Assembly: GCA_004556985.1 (NCBI GenBank)
Contig: SFFC01000080.1
Span: 1 to 9,956 of the forward strand
Direction: 5' to 3'
DNA from: Clostridiales bacterium
Lineage (GTDB): Bacteria; Bacillota; Clostridia; Christensenellales; Aristaeellaceae
Length of the DNA stretch: 9,956 nt
Shown: positions 1 to 5,156 of the stretch, piece after piece
How positions within the stretch are numbered: the first letter of the stretch is position 1
Layout of the letters: each line of letters starts with the position of its first letter
Position numbers and translations under genes: made by a program
Notes under the pieces: generated by a model
Databases searched by the model: none
Told to the model about the DNA's origin: nothing
Seen by the model: the letters and a program-made list of their open reading frames with translations, nothing else

Positions 1-19
1 ACCGCTTGACCATGGAGGC
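1..19 (-). tRNA. tRNA-Glu, 5' portion only (cut by window edge)
   Basis: Read on the minus strand, bases 19 to 1 give a 7-nt acceptor half (GCCTCCA), then TG, then GTCA and AGCGGT. This is how a bacterial tRNA-Glu begins (acceptor, T8/G9, D-stem, and a D-loop with GG). It starts 3 nt after the CCA end of the tRNA-Gln gene, as expected in a tRNA cluster. The anticodon lies outside the window, so the isotype rests on the D-arm alone. Confidence 0.6.
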
Positions 20-22
20 AGA

Positions 23-96
23 TGGCTGGGGAACTAGGATTCGAACCTAGACAATACGAGTCAGAGTCGTAGGTGCTGCCGTTACACAATTCCCCA
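23..96 (-). tRNA. tRNA-Gln (anticodon CUG)
   Basis: A complete cloverleaf folds on the minus strand. The acceptor stem TGGGGAA (96-90) pairs with TTCCCCA (33-27). The D-arm is GTGT/GCAC with GG in its loop. The anticodon stem TACGA/TCGTA encloses the 7-nt loop CTCTGAC, which puts anticodon CTG at 64-62 and reads CAG codons. The variable loop is 4 nt. The T-stem CTAGG/CCTAG encloses TTCGAAT. The discriminator base is G, and CCA is encoded at 25-23. It is the first gene of a minus-strand tRNA cluster. Confidence 0.95.
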
Positions 97-120
97 ATGG
101 ATATCTCAGCGACGAGAAGA

Positions 121-149
121 ATTATATCAAATTCTCCCGTCTCTGTCAA
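121..149 (-). promoter_or_regulatory. Near-consensus sigma-A promoter of the tRNA cluster
   Basis: On the minus strand, TTGACA (149-144) and TATAAT (126-121) are separated by exactly 17 bp, with TGA just before the -10 (an extended -10). Transcription should begin near 114, about 18 nt before the mature tRNA-Gln. The -35 hexamer contains the TGA stop codon (148-146) of the helicase gene, so promoter and coding end share bases. Confidence 0.93.
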
Positions 150-1924
150 CCCTGTTTTAGAAAAAAACTGTCGGTTTCTGTTTGTCGTTCCTCCGCGCCA
201 TACTGCGCCAGCAAACGCTCGATATGCGCCTTGGCAGCGCGTTGCGCCCGCTGCGCATCCTCCATGTCCTGCATCGGATCGCCCATCAGCGCGACAAACT
301 GGCTGACCTTGAGCCCCAGCGCGTCCTGCATGTCCCTGTCGGAACCCTGCGGCGCAACCAGATAGTAGCAGAGAATCGAGTCCTTCTGCCCCATGCGGTG
401 CGCCCGGTCCTCCGCCTGGGAATGCACGGCAGGCGACCAGTCGAGTTCGCCGAAGACGACGCAGCTGGCCCGCTGCAGGTTGAGGCCCGCCGCCGAGCGC
501 AACGAGATCACGCACAGCGCCGTTTCGCCGCTCATGAAGCGCCCGACGGATCGCTCCTTGCCCTCGCCTGTCTCGCGCCCCGTGATGAAGGCGGGCTTAT
601 AGGCGGCCAGCTCCTTTTGATAGATGTCCATGACGGCGTGATGATTCGCAAACAGCAGCACATGCTCCCCGTTGTCCAGCAGCGCGCGTACGAAAGCCGC
701 GACAAACGGCGCCTTCGCGATGCCCGTCGCCTGCCGCTCGCCCCGGCTGATCTGCTCCTCCAGCAGCGCGCGCTCCCTCGCATCCGGATGCAGCGCCGCG
801 AGACTGCCCAGCTGCTCCATGACAGGGCGCATCAGCTCGCGGTAGACCCGGTCATCCGAATCGATCTCCTGCACAAGCCGCCGCTTGGGCGGCAGTTCGC
901 GCAGCACCTCCTGCTTCGTCCGGCGTAGAATCAGCCCCTCACGCCGCAGATGCTCGCCCAGCAGCGCCGGATCGCGGACGATGTGGTTGCCATAGCCGTC
1001 GCACCACTCGCGCGTGAAGCTCTCCCAATCGCCCAGGCAATGAAAGTCGAGGATGTTGACGACATTCCAGATCTCGGCGCCGCGGTTGTAAATCGGTGTG
1101 CCGGAGAGGCCGATCACCCGCTCGCAGCGCTCGGCCAGCAGACTCGCCGCCGAATACTTTTCCGTGCCGGCGCGCCGGAGCTCCTGCATCTCGTCAAACA
1201 CCACCGCGCGAAACCCCATCTGCGGCAGCACGGTCTTCCAGCCGCGCAGGAGGAGGTAATGCATGATGTAGATATCCGCTTTCGGCGGCGCATACGGTTT
1301 GAGCCCCGTAAGCACGCAGATGCGCGGCGGCCTTCCGTTCACGCGCAGAAAGCGCACCGTCTCCGCCTGCCAGTTGCGCACCAGATGCGGCGGCACGACC
1401 AGCAGCGCCGGCAGATCCCCCGTCGCAGCCAGGCAGGCCAACGCCTGCACGGTCTTTCCCAGGCCCATCTCGTCAGCCAGGAGCGCACGCGGATTGGCCA
1501 GCAAAAAAGAAAGGCCTTCCTTTTGAAACTCACGAAGCTCGCCCGCAAAGCTGCCCTCCGGCGGCGTGCATCGCTGGGGCAGCTTCATCGCCTGCTCGCG
1601 CGCGAGCGCATGCCTGCGGGCCTCCTCCAGCGTCCTCGTCCAGAGCGCCCGGTCGCGCGGGGCGATCTCCAGCGGATAGCGCAGCATCAGCCAGTTGACC
1701 TCGCCGATAATCCGCCGGTTCGCCGTAAAGCGCGCCTCGCCGCGCCTGCGCTCACTGCCGGGGAACAGACGCTTGGCCATCTCCGTCACGCAAGGCTCAC
1801 CCTTGATCGTCCAGCATTTGCTGCGGCGATTGTAGGAGAGCGTACCGTAGATGTGCCCGCCCGCAGGTACATCGCGAAGATACCCCGGCAAGCGCTGCGT
1901 ATCGATCTCCATGCCGCTTTCCAT
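146..1924 (-). CDS. SNF2-family DEAD/DEAH-like helicase (ATP-dependent DNA translocase)
   Basis: This 592-aa protein carries the full set of superfamily 2 motifs of the SNF2 branch. Walker A is DEMGLGKT (about 151-158). Motif Ia is VVPPHLVRNW (176-185). Motif II reads DEMQ (244-247) in place of DEAH. Motif III is GLSGTP (272-277), motif V lies near 475-484, and motif VI is QAEDRAHRMGQ (503-513) with its arginine finger. Residues 1-120 form an accessory N-terminal domain of the kind seen in phage-type SNF2 proteins. Proteins of this family use ATP to move along double-stranded DNA and usually do not unwind it. The start at 1924 is chosen because AGGAGG lies 8 nt upstream; in-frame ATGs at 1972 and 1954 lack a good site. 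The nuclease gene ends 26 nt upstream, so the two are probably co-transcribed. No terminator separates it from the tRNA genes. Family assignment is firm; its biological role is inferred. Confidence 0.92.
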   Translation of the reverse strand: MESGMEIDTQRLPGYLRDVPAGGHIYGTLSYNRRSKCWTIKGEPCVTEMAKRLFPGSERRRGEARFTANRRIIGEVNWLMLRYPLEIAPRDRALWTRTLEEARRHALAREQAMKLPQRCTPPEGSFAGELREFQKEGLSFLLANPRALLADEMGLGKTVQALACLAATGDLPALLVVPPHLVRNWQAETVRFLRVNGRPPRICVLTGLKPYAPPKADIYIMHYLLLRGWKTVLPQMGFRAVVFDEMQELRRAGTEKYSAASLLAERCERVIGLSGTPIYNRGAEIWNVVNILDFHCLGDWESFTREWCDGYGNHIVRDPALLGEHLRREGLILRRTKQEVLRELPPKRRLVQEIDSDDRVYRELMRPVMEQLGSLAALHPDARERALLEEQISRGERQATGIAKAPFVAAFVRALLDNGEHVLLFANHHAVMDIYQKELAAYKPAFITGRETGEGKERSVGRFMSGETALCVISLRSAAGLNLQRASCVVFGELDWSPAVHSQAEDRAHRMGQKDSILCYYLVAPQGSDRDMQDALGLKVSQFVALMGDPMQDMEDAQRAQRAAKAHIERLLAQYGAEERQTETDSFFLKQG

Positions 1925-1932
1925 GCCGCTCT

Positions 1933-1938
1933 CCTCCT
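1933..1938 (-). promoter_or_regulatory. Ribosome binding site that fixes the helicase start
   Basis: AGGAGG, inside the longer AAAGGAGGAG, lies 8 nt before the ATG at 1924. It sits downstream of the ATGs at 1954 and 1972, which would otherwise extend the protein, and it follows the nuclease stop codon at 1951. It therefore supports the shorter helicase. Confidence 0.8.
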
Positions 1939-1950
1939 TTGTCTCTCCGC

Positions 1951-2319
1951 TCATGGCAGACTGATGCCCCATAGCCGCTCCAGGCAGACCATGTACACGC
2001 GCTTTCCGCCGGCCGTTTTGGGCAGATTGACGCCCCGGGGCGCGACGACGACCAGCGCCTCCACCTGCGGGCAGGCCGCATACCGCAGAAGCTGCCTGTG
2101 CAGCGCGCCGCGCACCGGCCGGCTCTTCTTGACCTCCAGCCCCACGCTGCCCGCCATAAAGTCGATCCGGCAGCGGGGTGCGAGTGTCACCTCATGGCAC
2201 GCCTGCAGCCCGGCACGATCAAGCGCCTCGGCGATCAGCCCATGGAGCTCCGCCTCCGTACAGACCGCGGGGCAGCGAATGGTCTCCAGCGCCTCCATCA
2301 CGCGCTCCGCCTCGTCCAT
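1951..2319 (-). CDS. Small PD-(D/E)XK-type nuclease-like protein
   Basis: This 122-aa protein has the layout of a minimal PD-(D/E)XK nuclease core. An N-terminal helix carries E24. E43 is followed by RIDF with D53, then a strand with LEVKK (E62-x-K64), and then a helix with Q76 (RQLLRY). The order E, D, ExK, Q..RY matches the metal-binding and catalytic residues of restriction-endonuclease-like folds. The remainder is predicted strand (ALVVVAP) plus a short tail. No DNA-binding domain is fused to it. The start at 2319 has GGAGG 7 nt upstream; longer in-frame starts lack a site and would extend across the promoter. It is the first gene of an operon with the SNF2 protein, which may supply DNA translocation while this protein cuts. 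It could instead be a non-cleaving structural homologue. Fold moderately sure, substrate unknown. Confidence 0.72.
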   Translation of the reverse strand: MDEAERVMEALETIRCPAVCTEAELHGLIAEALDRAGLQACHEVTLAPRCRIDFMAGSVGLEVKKSRPVRGALHRQLLRYAACPQVEALVVVAPRGVNLPKTAGGKRVYMVCLERLWGISLP

Positions 2320-2345
2320 CCTTTCCCCTCCCTGCTTCGACGGGT

Positions 2346-2374
2346 ATTGTAGCACAAGCAGCGCACGGGGGCAA
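2346..2374 (-). promoter_or_regulatory. Promoter of the nuclease-helicase operon
   Basis: On the minus strand, TTGCCC (2374-2369) and TACAAT (2351-2346) are 17 bp apart, with TGC directly before the -10 (extended -10). Transcription would begin near 2339, about 20 nt before the nuclease start, just upstream of its ribosome binding site. It is divergent from the promoter at 2414-2442. Confidence 0.8.
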
Positions 2375-2413
2375 GCGAAACCGCCAAAAGAGAGGCTTCT
2401 TCTGCCTTTTCTC

Positions 2414-2442
2414 TTGCATCTACGCCCGATTTGCGGTATCAT
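2414..2442 (+). promoter_or_regulatory. Promoter of the YkuD-domain gene
   Basis: TTGCAT (2414-2419) and TATCAT (2437-2442) are 17 bp apart. Predicted transcription starts near 2449, about 44 nt before the ATG at 2493. The ten bases TTTGCGGTAT covering the start of the -10 recur in the promoter at 6610-6638. Confidence 0.7.
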
Positions 2443-2492
2443 GGAGACTGTAAAATGATCGTTCCATGAAGCTGAAAGGAGCATGTCTCAAG

Positions 2493-3920
2493 ATGAAGCA
2501 ACTTCGTTTTGCGCTGGCGCTGGCCCTGTGCGTCGCTGCCGCGCATAGCTCCGTCGCGCTGGCCGCTTCCGGCGATGCGCCCTCCGTCACCCTCACCGTT
2601 CCCAAATCCGCCGTGGCGAGCGGCACGGAAAACAGTCTGACCGTCAAATCCAGCCTGCCCGGCTTTCTGACGCTTCGCCTGCTCGACGCCGCCGGCAACG
2701 AGGTCGTCACGCTGCTCGACGCAGAAGAAATCCATTCCAAAGAGAATACGGTGAGCGTGCTCCTCTCCGACGAGGAAGGTGAGCCGCTTTCGGCTGGCGC
2801 ATATACGGTCGACGCCGTCGTCGTCAGCCAGTATGGCGTCTCCTCCAAGAGCACGACCGGCAGCCTGACGCTTGAGGAGCCGGCGCCTGTGCAAGAGCCG
2901 GAGGAAGCAGCGGAAGCAGCGGAACCGGAAGAGCCGGAAGCGACGAAGACGAACGATACGTCCAATTCTTCGTCCTCTGTCTCCTCGTCCTCTTCGTCCT
3001 CCGCCTCTGCGTCCCCCACCTCCGTTCCCTCCTCCACAGCCTCTACCAGCAAGGCGCCCTCAACTTCGACGAGCAGCAGCTCCACCGGCACCGCGCTCGC
3101 CTATGGAGCCGGCAGTTTCGCCATGGGTGAAGAAGGCTATGCGATCGGCGTGGGCGTGGGCGATACCGCTGAGCAAACCGACGCGGGCTACTGGGGTCTG
3201 ACTGCCGATGCGTCCGATGCCGAAATCTGGGCCGCGATCACGCATCAGATGGTCTCCGTCGACGTCGGCGAGAACGAGTCTGCCTACATCTATAACTCCC
3301 CGTACGACGGCCGCACCCGCCTGGGTACCGTCAACGGCCTCTCCCAGGGCCTCAACGTCATCAAGAACCGCGACGACGGCTGGAGCCTTGTGGAGGCGTT
3401 CCGCAATGAGGATGGCGCATTCGTCCGCGGCTATATCCGTACGAAGACGCTGCGCCAGGTCGAGCCGAACACGACCTACGGCATCGTCATCGACAAGAGC
3501 ACACAGACGCTGACCGTCTTCAAGGACGGACAGCGCATCGGCTCCTGCGAGGTCTCCACCGGCCTGGCGACGGCCAAGTATTTGCATCGCGAGACGCCCG
3601 CGGGCGAATACATCACCGTCACCCGCCGCGGCACCTACGACTATTATGGCATGGGCTATACCAAGTACACGATCCGCATCAGCGGCAGCTACTACCTCTG
3701 CGAGATCCCGACGACCAAGAAGAACGGCTCGGACTTCTCCCTGCTCAGCGACAAGCTCGGCGAGAAGGCCACCCGCGGCAGCATCTGCATCGCGCATGAG
3801 GCCTCGACGGACGGCGGCATCAACGCCGAGTGGATTTGGGACATGACCGACGAGAACAAGAAGGTCAAGGTGCTCATCTTCGACGACAAGTCCCGCACCG
3901 ATGTGCCTTCTGCCGGCTGA
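2493..3920 (+). CDS. Secreted YkuD (L,D-transpeptidase)-domain protein with Ig-like and SH3-like domains
   Basis: This 475-aa exported protein starts with a signal peptide (about 1-24, cleavage after ALA). A FlgD/Ig-like beta domain follows (about 29-128). A Glu/Pro-rich segment (129-152) and a Ser-rich linker (about 157-200) probably span the wall. Then come an SH3-like domain (about 254-322) and a YkuD domain (about 328-466). YkuD enzymes cross-link peptidoglycan stem peptides through a catalytic Cys in S-(H/R)-G-C-(I/V)-R. Here the matching stretch reads T-R-G-S-I-C (427-432), so Ser sits at the usual Cys position and the only nearby Cys is two residues later. The downstream AEWIWD segment fits the family. 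Activity is therefore uncertain; it may be a diverged enzyme or a wall-binding protein. The start at 2493 is chosen for its signal peptide and AGGAG 11 nt upstream; the ATG at 2466 has no site. It is transcribed alone and followed by a strong hairpin. Confidence 0.88.
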   Translation: MKQLRFALALALCVAAAHSSVALAASGDAPSVTLTVPKSAVASGTENSLTVKSSLPGFLTLRLLDAAGNEVVTLLDAEEIHSKENTVSVLLSDEEGEPLSAGAYTVDAVVVSQYGVSSKSTTGSLTLEEPAPVQEPEEAAEAAEPEEPEATKTNDTSNSSSSVSSSSSSSASASPTSVPSSTASTSKAPSTSTSSSSTGTALAYGAGSFAMGEEGYAIGVGVGDTAEQTDAGYWGLTADASDAEIWAAITHQMVSVDVGENESAYIYNSPYDGRTRLGTVNGLSQGLNVIKNRDDGWSLVEAFRNEDGAFVRGYIRTKTLRQVEPNTTYGIVIDKSTQTLTVFKDGQRIGSCEVSTGLATAKYLHRETPAGEYITVTRRGTYDYYGMGYTKYTIRISGSYYLCEIPTTKKNGSDFSLLSDKLGEKATRGSICIAHEASTDGGINAEWIWDMTDENKKVKVLIFDDKSRTDVPSAG

Positions 3921-3948
3921 TTTCTCCCTCGCGCGAACCACAAACGAC

Positions 3949-3989
3949 AAAAAGCAGCCGTATGACAGACAGTCATGCGGCTGCTTTTT
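3949..3989. terminator. Intrinsic terminator, symmetric and potentially bidirectional
   Basis: The arms at 3949-3966 and 3972-3989 pair along 18 positions (AAAAAGCAGCCG... with ...CGGCTGCTTTTT, one T·G pair) around the loop AGACA. The 3' end of the stem is a T run, and the opposite strand also ends in a T run, so it can act in both directions. It lies 28 nt after the YkuD-gene stop and would back up the separate terminator of the barstar operon. Confidence 0.92.
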
Positions 3990-4014
3990 ATCTCCTCCGT
4001 CCGCGCATTGCATG

Positions 4015-4056
4015 AAAAGCGGCCTGCATCTGCCCTTTCCGCAGATACAGACCGCT
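4015..4056 (-). terminator. Intrinsic terminator of the ribonuclease-barstar operon
   Basis: On the minus strand, AGCGGTCTGTATCTGC (4056-4041) pairs along all 16 positions with GCAGATGCAGGCCGCT (4033-4018), using two G·U pairs, around the loop GGAAAGG. A T run at 4018-4015 follows. On the plus strand the same two positions become C/A mismatches, so the hairpin is built for minus-strand RNA. It begins 37 nt after the barstar stop codon. Confidence 0.88.
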
Positions 4057-4093
4057 CATCGGCGTTGCTCCGTTTCCCAGCTGTCCGCCGGCA

Positions 4094-4369
4094 TCAGGCC
4101 TCTACTTCGTTCACATGCAGAGCGGGGTTGGCCCGCTGCGCGTCCTCCAGCATACGCCTGAGCCCCGGCAGGAAGGCCGCCATCTCCGCCGACGGTGCCT
4201 CGTCAACGCGCAGCGTCAGGCAGGTCTCCTCCCTCCTCTCCGTCAAGCAGTCATACAATGCGTCGAGGTTGCGGCCGTAATAATCCGGCAAGCTGAGACT
4301 GTATTGCAGATAGATGTGCAGCGCCCGCACCGTCTGAATGCAGCGCAGGTCCAGATCAATCGTCTTCAT
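4094..4369 (-). CDS. Barstar-family ribonuclease inhibitor
   Basis: This 91-aa cytoplasmic protein matches barstar in length. Its signature is LPDYYGRNLDALYDCLT (27-43), against LPEYYGENLDALWDCLT in Bacillus barstar. It therefore keeps the residues equal to barstar Tyr29, Asp35 and Asp39 (here Y30, D36, D40), which plug the barnase active site. E75 aligns with barstar Glu76. Barstar binds barnase very tightly and protects the producing cell from enzyme that is not exported. The gene starts 4 nt after the ribonuclease stop codon. Its ribosome binding site (GGAGAG, 7 nt before the ATG) lies inside the end of the ribonuclease gene, so translation is probably coupled and the inhibitor follows the toxin. 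An in-frame ATG at 4396 is less likely because it lacks such a site. A strong terminator follows. Confidence 0.93.
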   Translation of the reverse strand: MKTIDLDLRCIQTVRALHIYLQYSLSLPDYYGRNLDALYDCLTERREETCLTLRVDEAPSAEMAAFLPGLRRMLEDAQRANPALHVNEVEA

Positions 4370-4373
4370 CGGT

Positions 4374-4919
4374 TCACTCTCCAAATAGCCAGTCAAAGAG
4401 CGCGCCGAGCTCCAGCTCCAGCGCCTCTCCCTGCCCCAGTCCGCCGTCCGTCATGCCGGAATAGTCAACCTCGACCTCGTCAAACGTCGCATAATGGTCG
4501 GCCGTGTAGTAGATCAGCCCGTCGTTTGAAAAGACGAGGCGCTCTCCCCCGCGATAGCCGCCGTCATAGCCGATGTCACATTCCGTCCAGGTGCGCCCCT
4601 TTTCCGACGGCAGGCTTCCCTCATAGTTGCCGAACCGGTCGCCGCCGATCGAGCAGCCCTCGGCCACGTCCCAGAGATTCCCCCTCTGGGCGTCCCATCC
4701 CAGGCTTCGCGCCTCCTGCTTGGTGATAAAGTTGCTGGGGAGCTCGCCGTAATCGCACAGGTAGACGGCCACCTCCTCCATCGTGTCGTACCATCCGCCC
4801 TCCTGCACGGGATGCGCCGCCGCATCGACGACGATCCCCTCCGCCAGCGCGGCCGTCATGCCCAGCGCCAGCAGCACGGCAGCCAGACAGACCGCCGCCG
4901 CGCGCCTGAATCCACTCAT
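4374..4919 (-). CDS. Secreted barnase-family guanyl-specific ribonuclease
   Basis: This 181-aa precursor has a signal peptide (about 1-26, MSGF... to AALA), so it acts outside the cell or in the envelope. The body (about 45-150) aligns closely with barnase: FITK with K67 (barnase Lys27), SIGGD, TECDI with E113 (Glu73, general base), GYRGGER with R123 and R127 (Arg83, Arg87), and DHYATF with H142 (His102, general acid). All catalytic residues are present, so activity is expected. Position 99 is Tyr where barnase has Arg59, a residue of the guanine-binding loop and the barstar interface. After the usual barnase end there are about 30 extra residues, acidic and ending in an amphipathic stretch (LELELGALFDWLFG). 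The start at 4919 places AGGAGG 7 nt upstream; the ATG at 4925 would leave only 1 nt. The barstar gene follows at once, so the pair forms a toxin-immunity operon. Likely targets are competing cells or extracellular RNA, which is inference. Confidence 0.93.
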   Translation of the reverse strand: MSGFRRAAAVCLAAVLLALGMTAALAEGIVVDAAAHPVQEGGWYDTMEEVAVYLCDYGELPSNFITKQEARSLGWDAQRGNLWDVAEGCSIGGDRFGNYEGSLPSEKGRTWTECDIGYDGGYRGGERLVFSNDGLIYYTADHYATFDEVEVDYSGMTDGGLGQGEALELELGALFDWLFGE

Positions 4920-4945
4920 CCTCATTCCTCCTTTTCCTGCCCTCC

Positions 4946-4974
4946 ATTATACCATACCCTCGCCGCCCTGGGAA
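4946..4974 (-). promoter_or_regulatory. Promoter of the ribonuclease-barstar operon
   Basis: On the minus strand there is a perfect TATAAT (4951-4946) preceded by TGG (extended -10). A weak -35, TTCCCA (4974-4969), lies at 17 bp. Transcription would begin near 4939, 20 nt before the ATG. Only 8 bp separate its -35 from the -35 of the divergent MATE promoter. Confidence 0.78.
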
Positions 4975-4982
4975 ATTGATTC

Positions 4983-5011
4983 TTGCGTTTCGCGGCATGC
5001 GGATGTATAAT
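4983..5011 (+). promoter_or_regulatory. Promoter of the MATE transporter gene
   Basis: TTGCGT (4983-4988) and TATAAT (5006-5011) are separated by 17 bp. Transcription would begin near 5018, leaving a leader of about 140 nt before the ATG. It is back to back with the ribonuclease promoter. Confidence 0.8.
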
Positions 5012-5017
5012 TCGATT

Positions 5018-5156
5018 GCCATTTGCGCCGCCTGCCGGGCCACGTTCCCGAAGCGCAGCGCCTGATCAAATGAAAAACCGCTTCGCAGCCGTCCCCGACA
5101 CAACGCCCCGCAGGGCGCTCAAGTACGCGCGCGGCCGCCGCACAGGAGGTACCGAA
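5018..5156 (+). other. Structured 5' leader of the MATE gene
   Basis: About 139 nt lie between the predicted start of transcription and the ATG, unlike the roughly 20-nt leaders of the neighbouring minus-strand operons. Two hairpins can be drawn: CGAAGCG (5049-5055) with CGCTTCG (5079-5085), and CGCCC (5104-5108) with GGGCG (5113-5117). No T run follows either, and no known riboswitch was recognised. An in-frame ATG at 5070 lacks a ribosome binding site, so the region is treated as untranslated. Confidence 0.45.

Noticed and set aside
161..167. Run of seven A (T on the minus strand) near the helicase end as a possible terminator
   Set aside because: No stem precedes it on the minus strand. 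It lies inside the coding end, where slippage would alter only the last few residues.
1..2319. An integrated mobile element next to the tRNA genes
   Set aside because: No integrase, no repeat of the tRNA 3' end and no other element genes were seen within the window.
950..2458. Plus-strand reading frame of 502 codons opposite the helicase and nuclease
   Set aside because: It runs antisense to the SNF2 motifs and through the divergent promoter region, and its Arg/Ala/His-rich translation has no domain.
2420..3091. Minus-strand Glu/Ser-rich reading frame opposite the YkuD gene
   Set aside because: Its composition is the complement of the Ser-rich linker; the plus-strand frame has signal peptide, domains and terminator.
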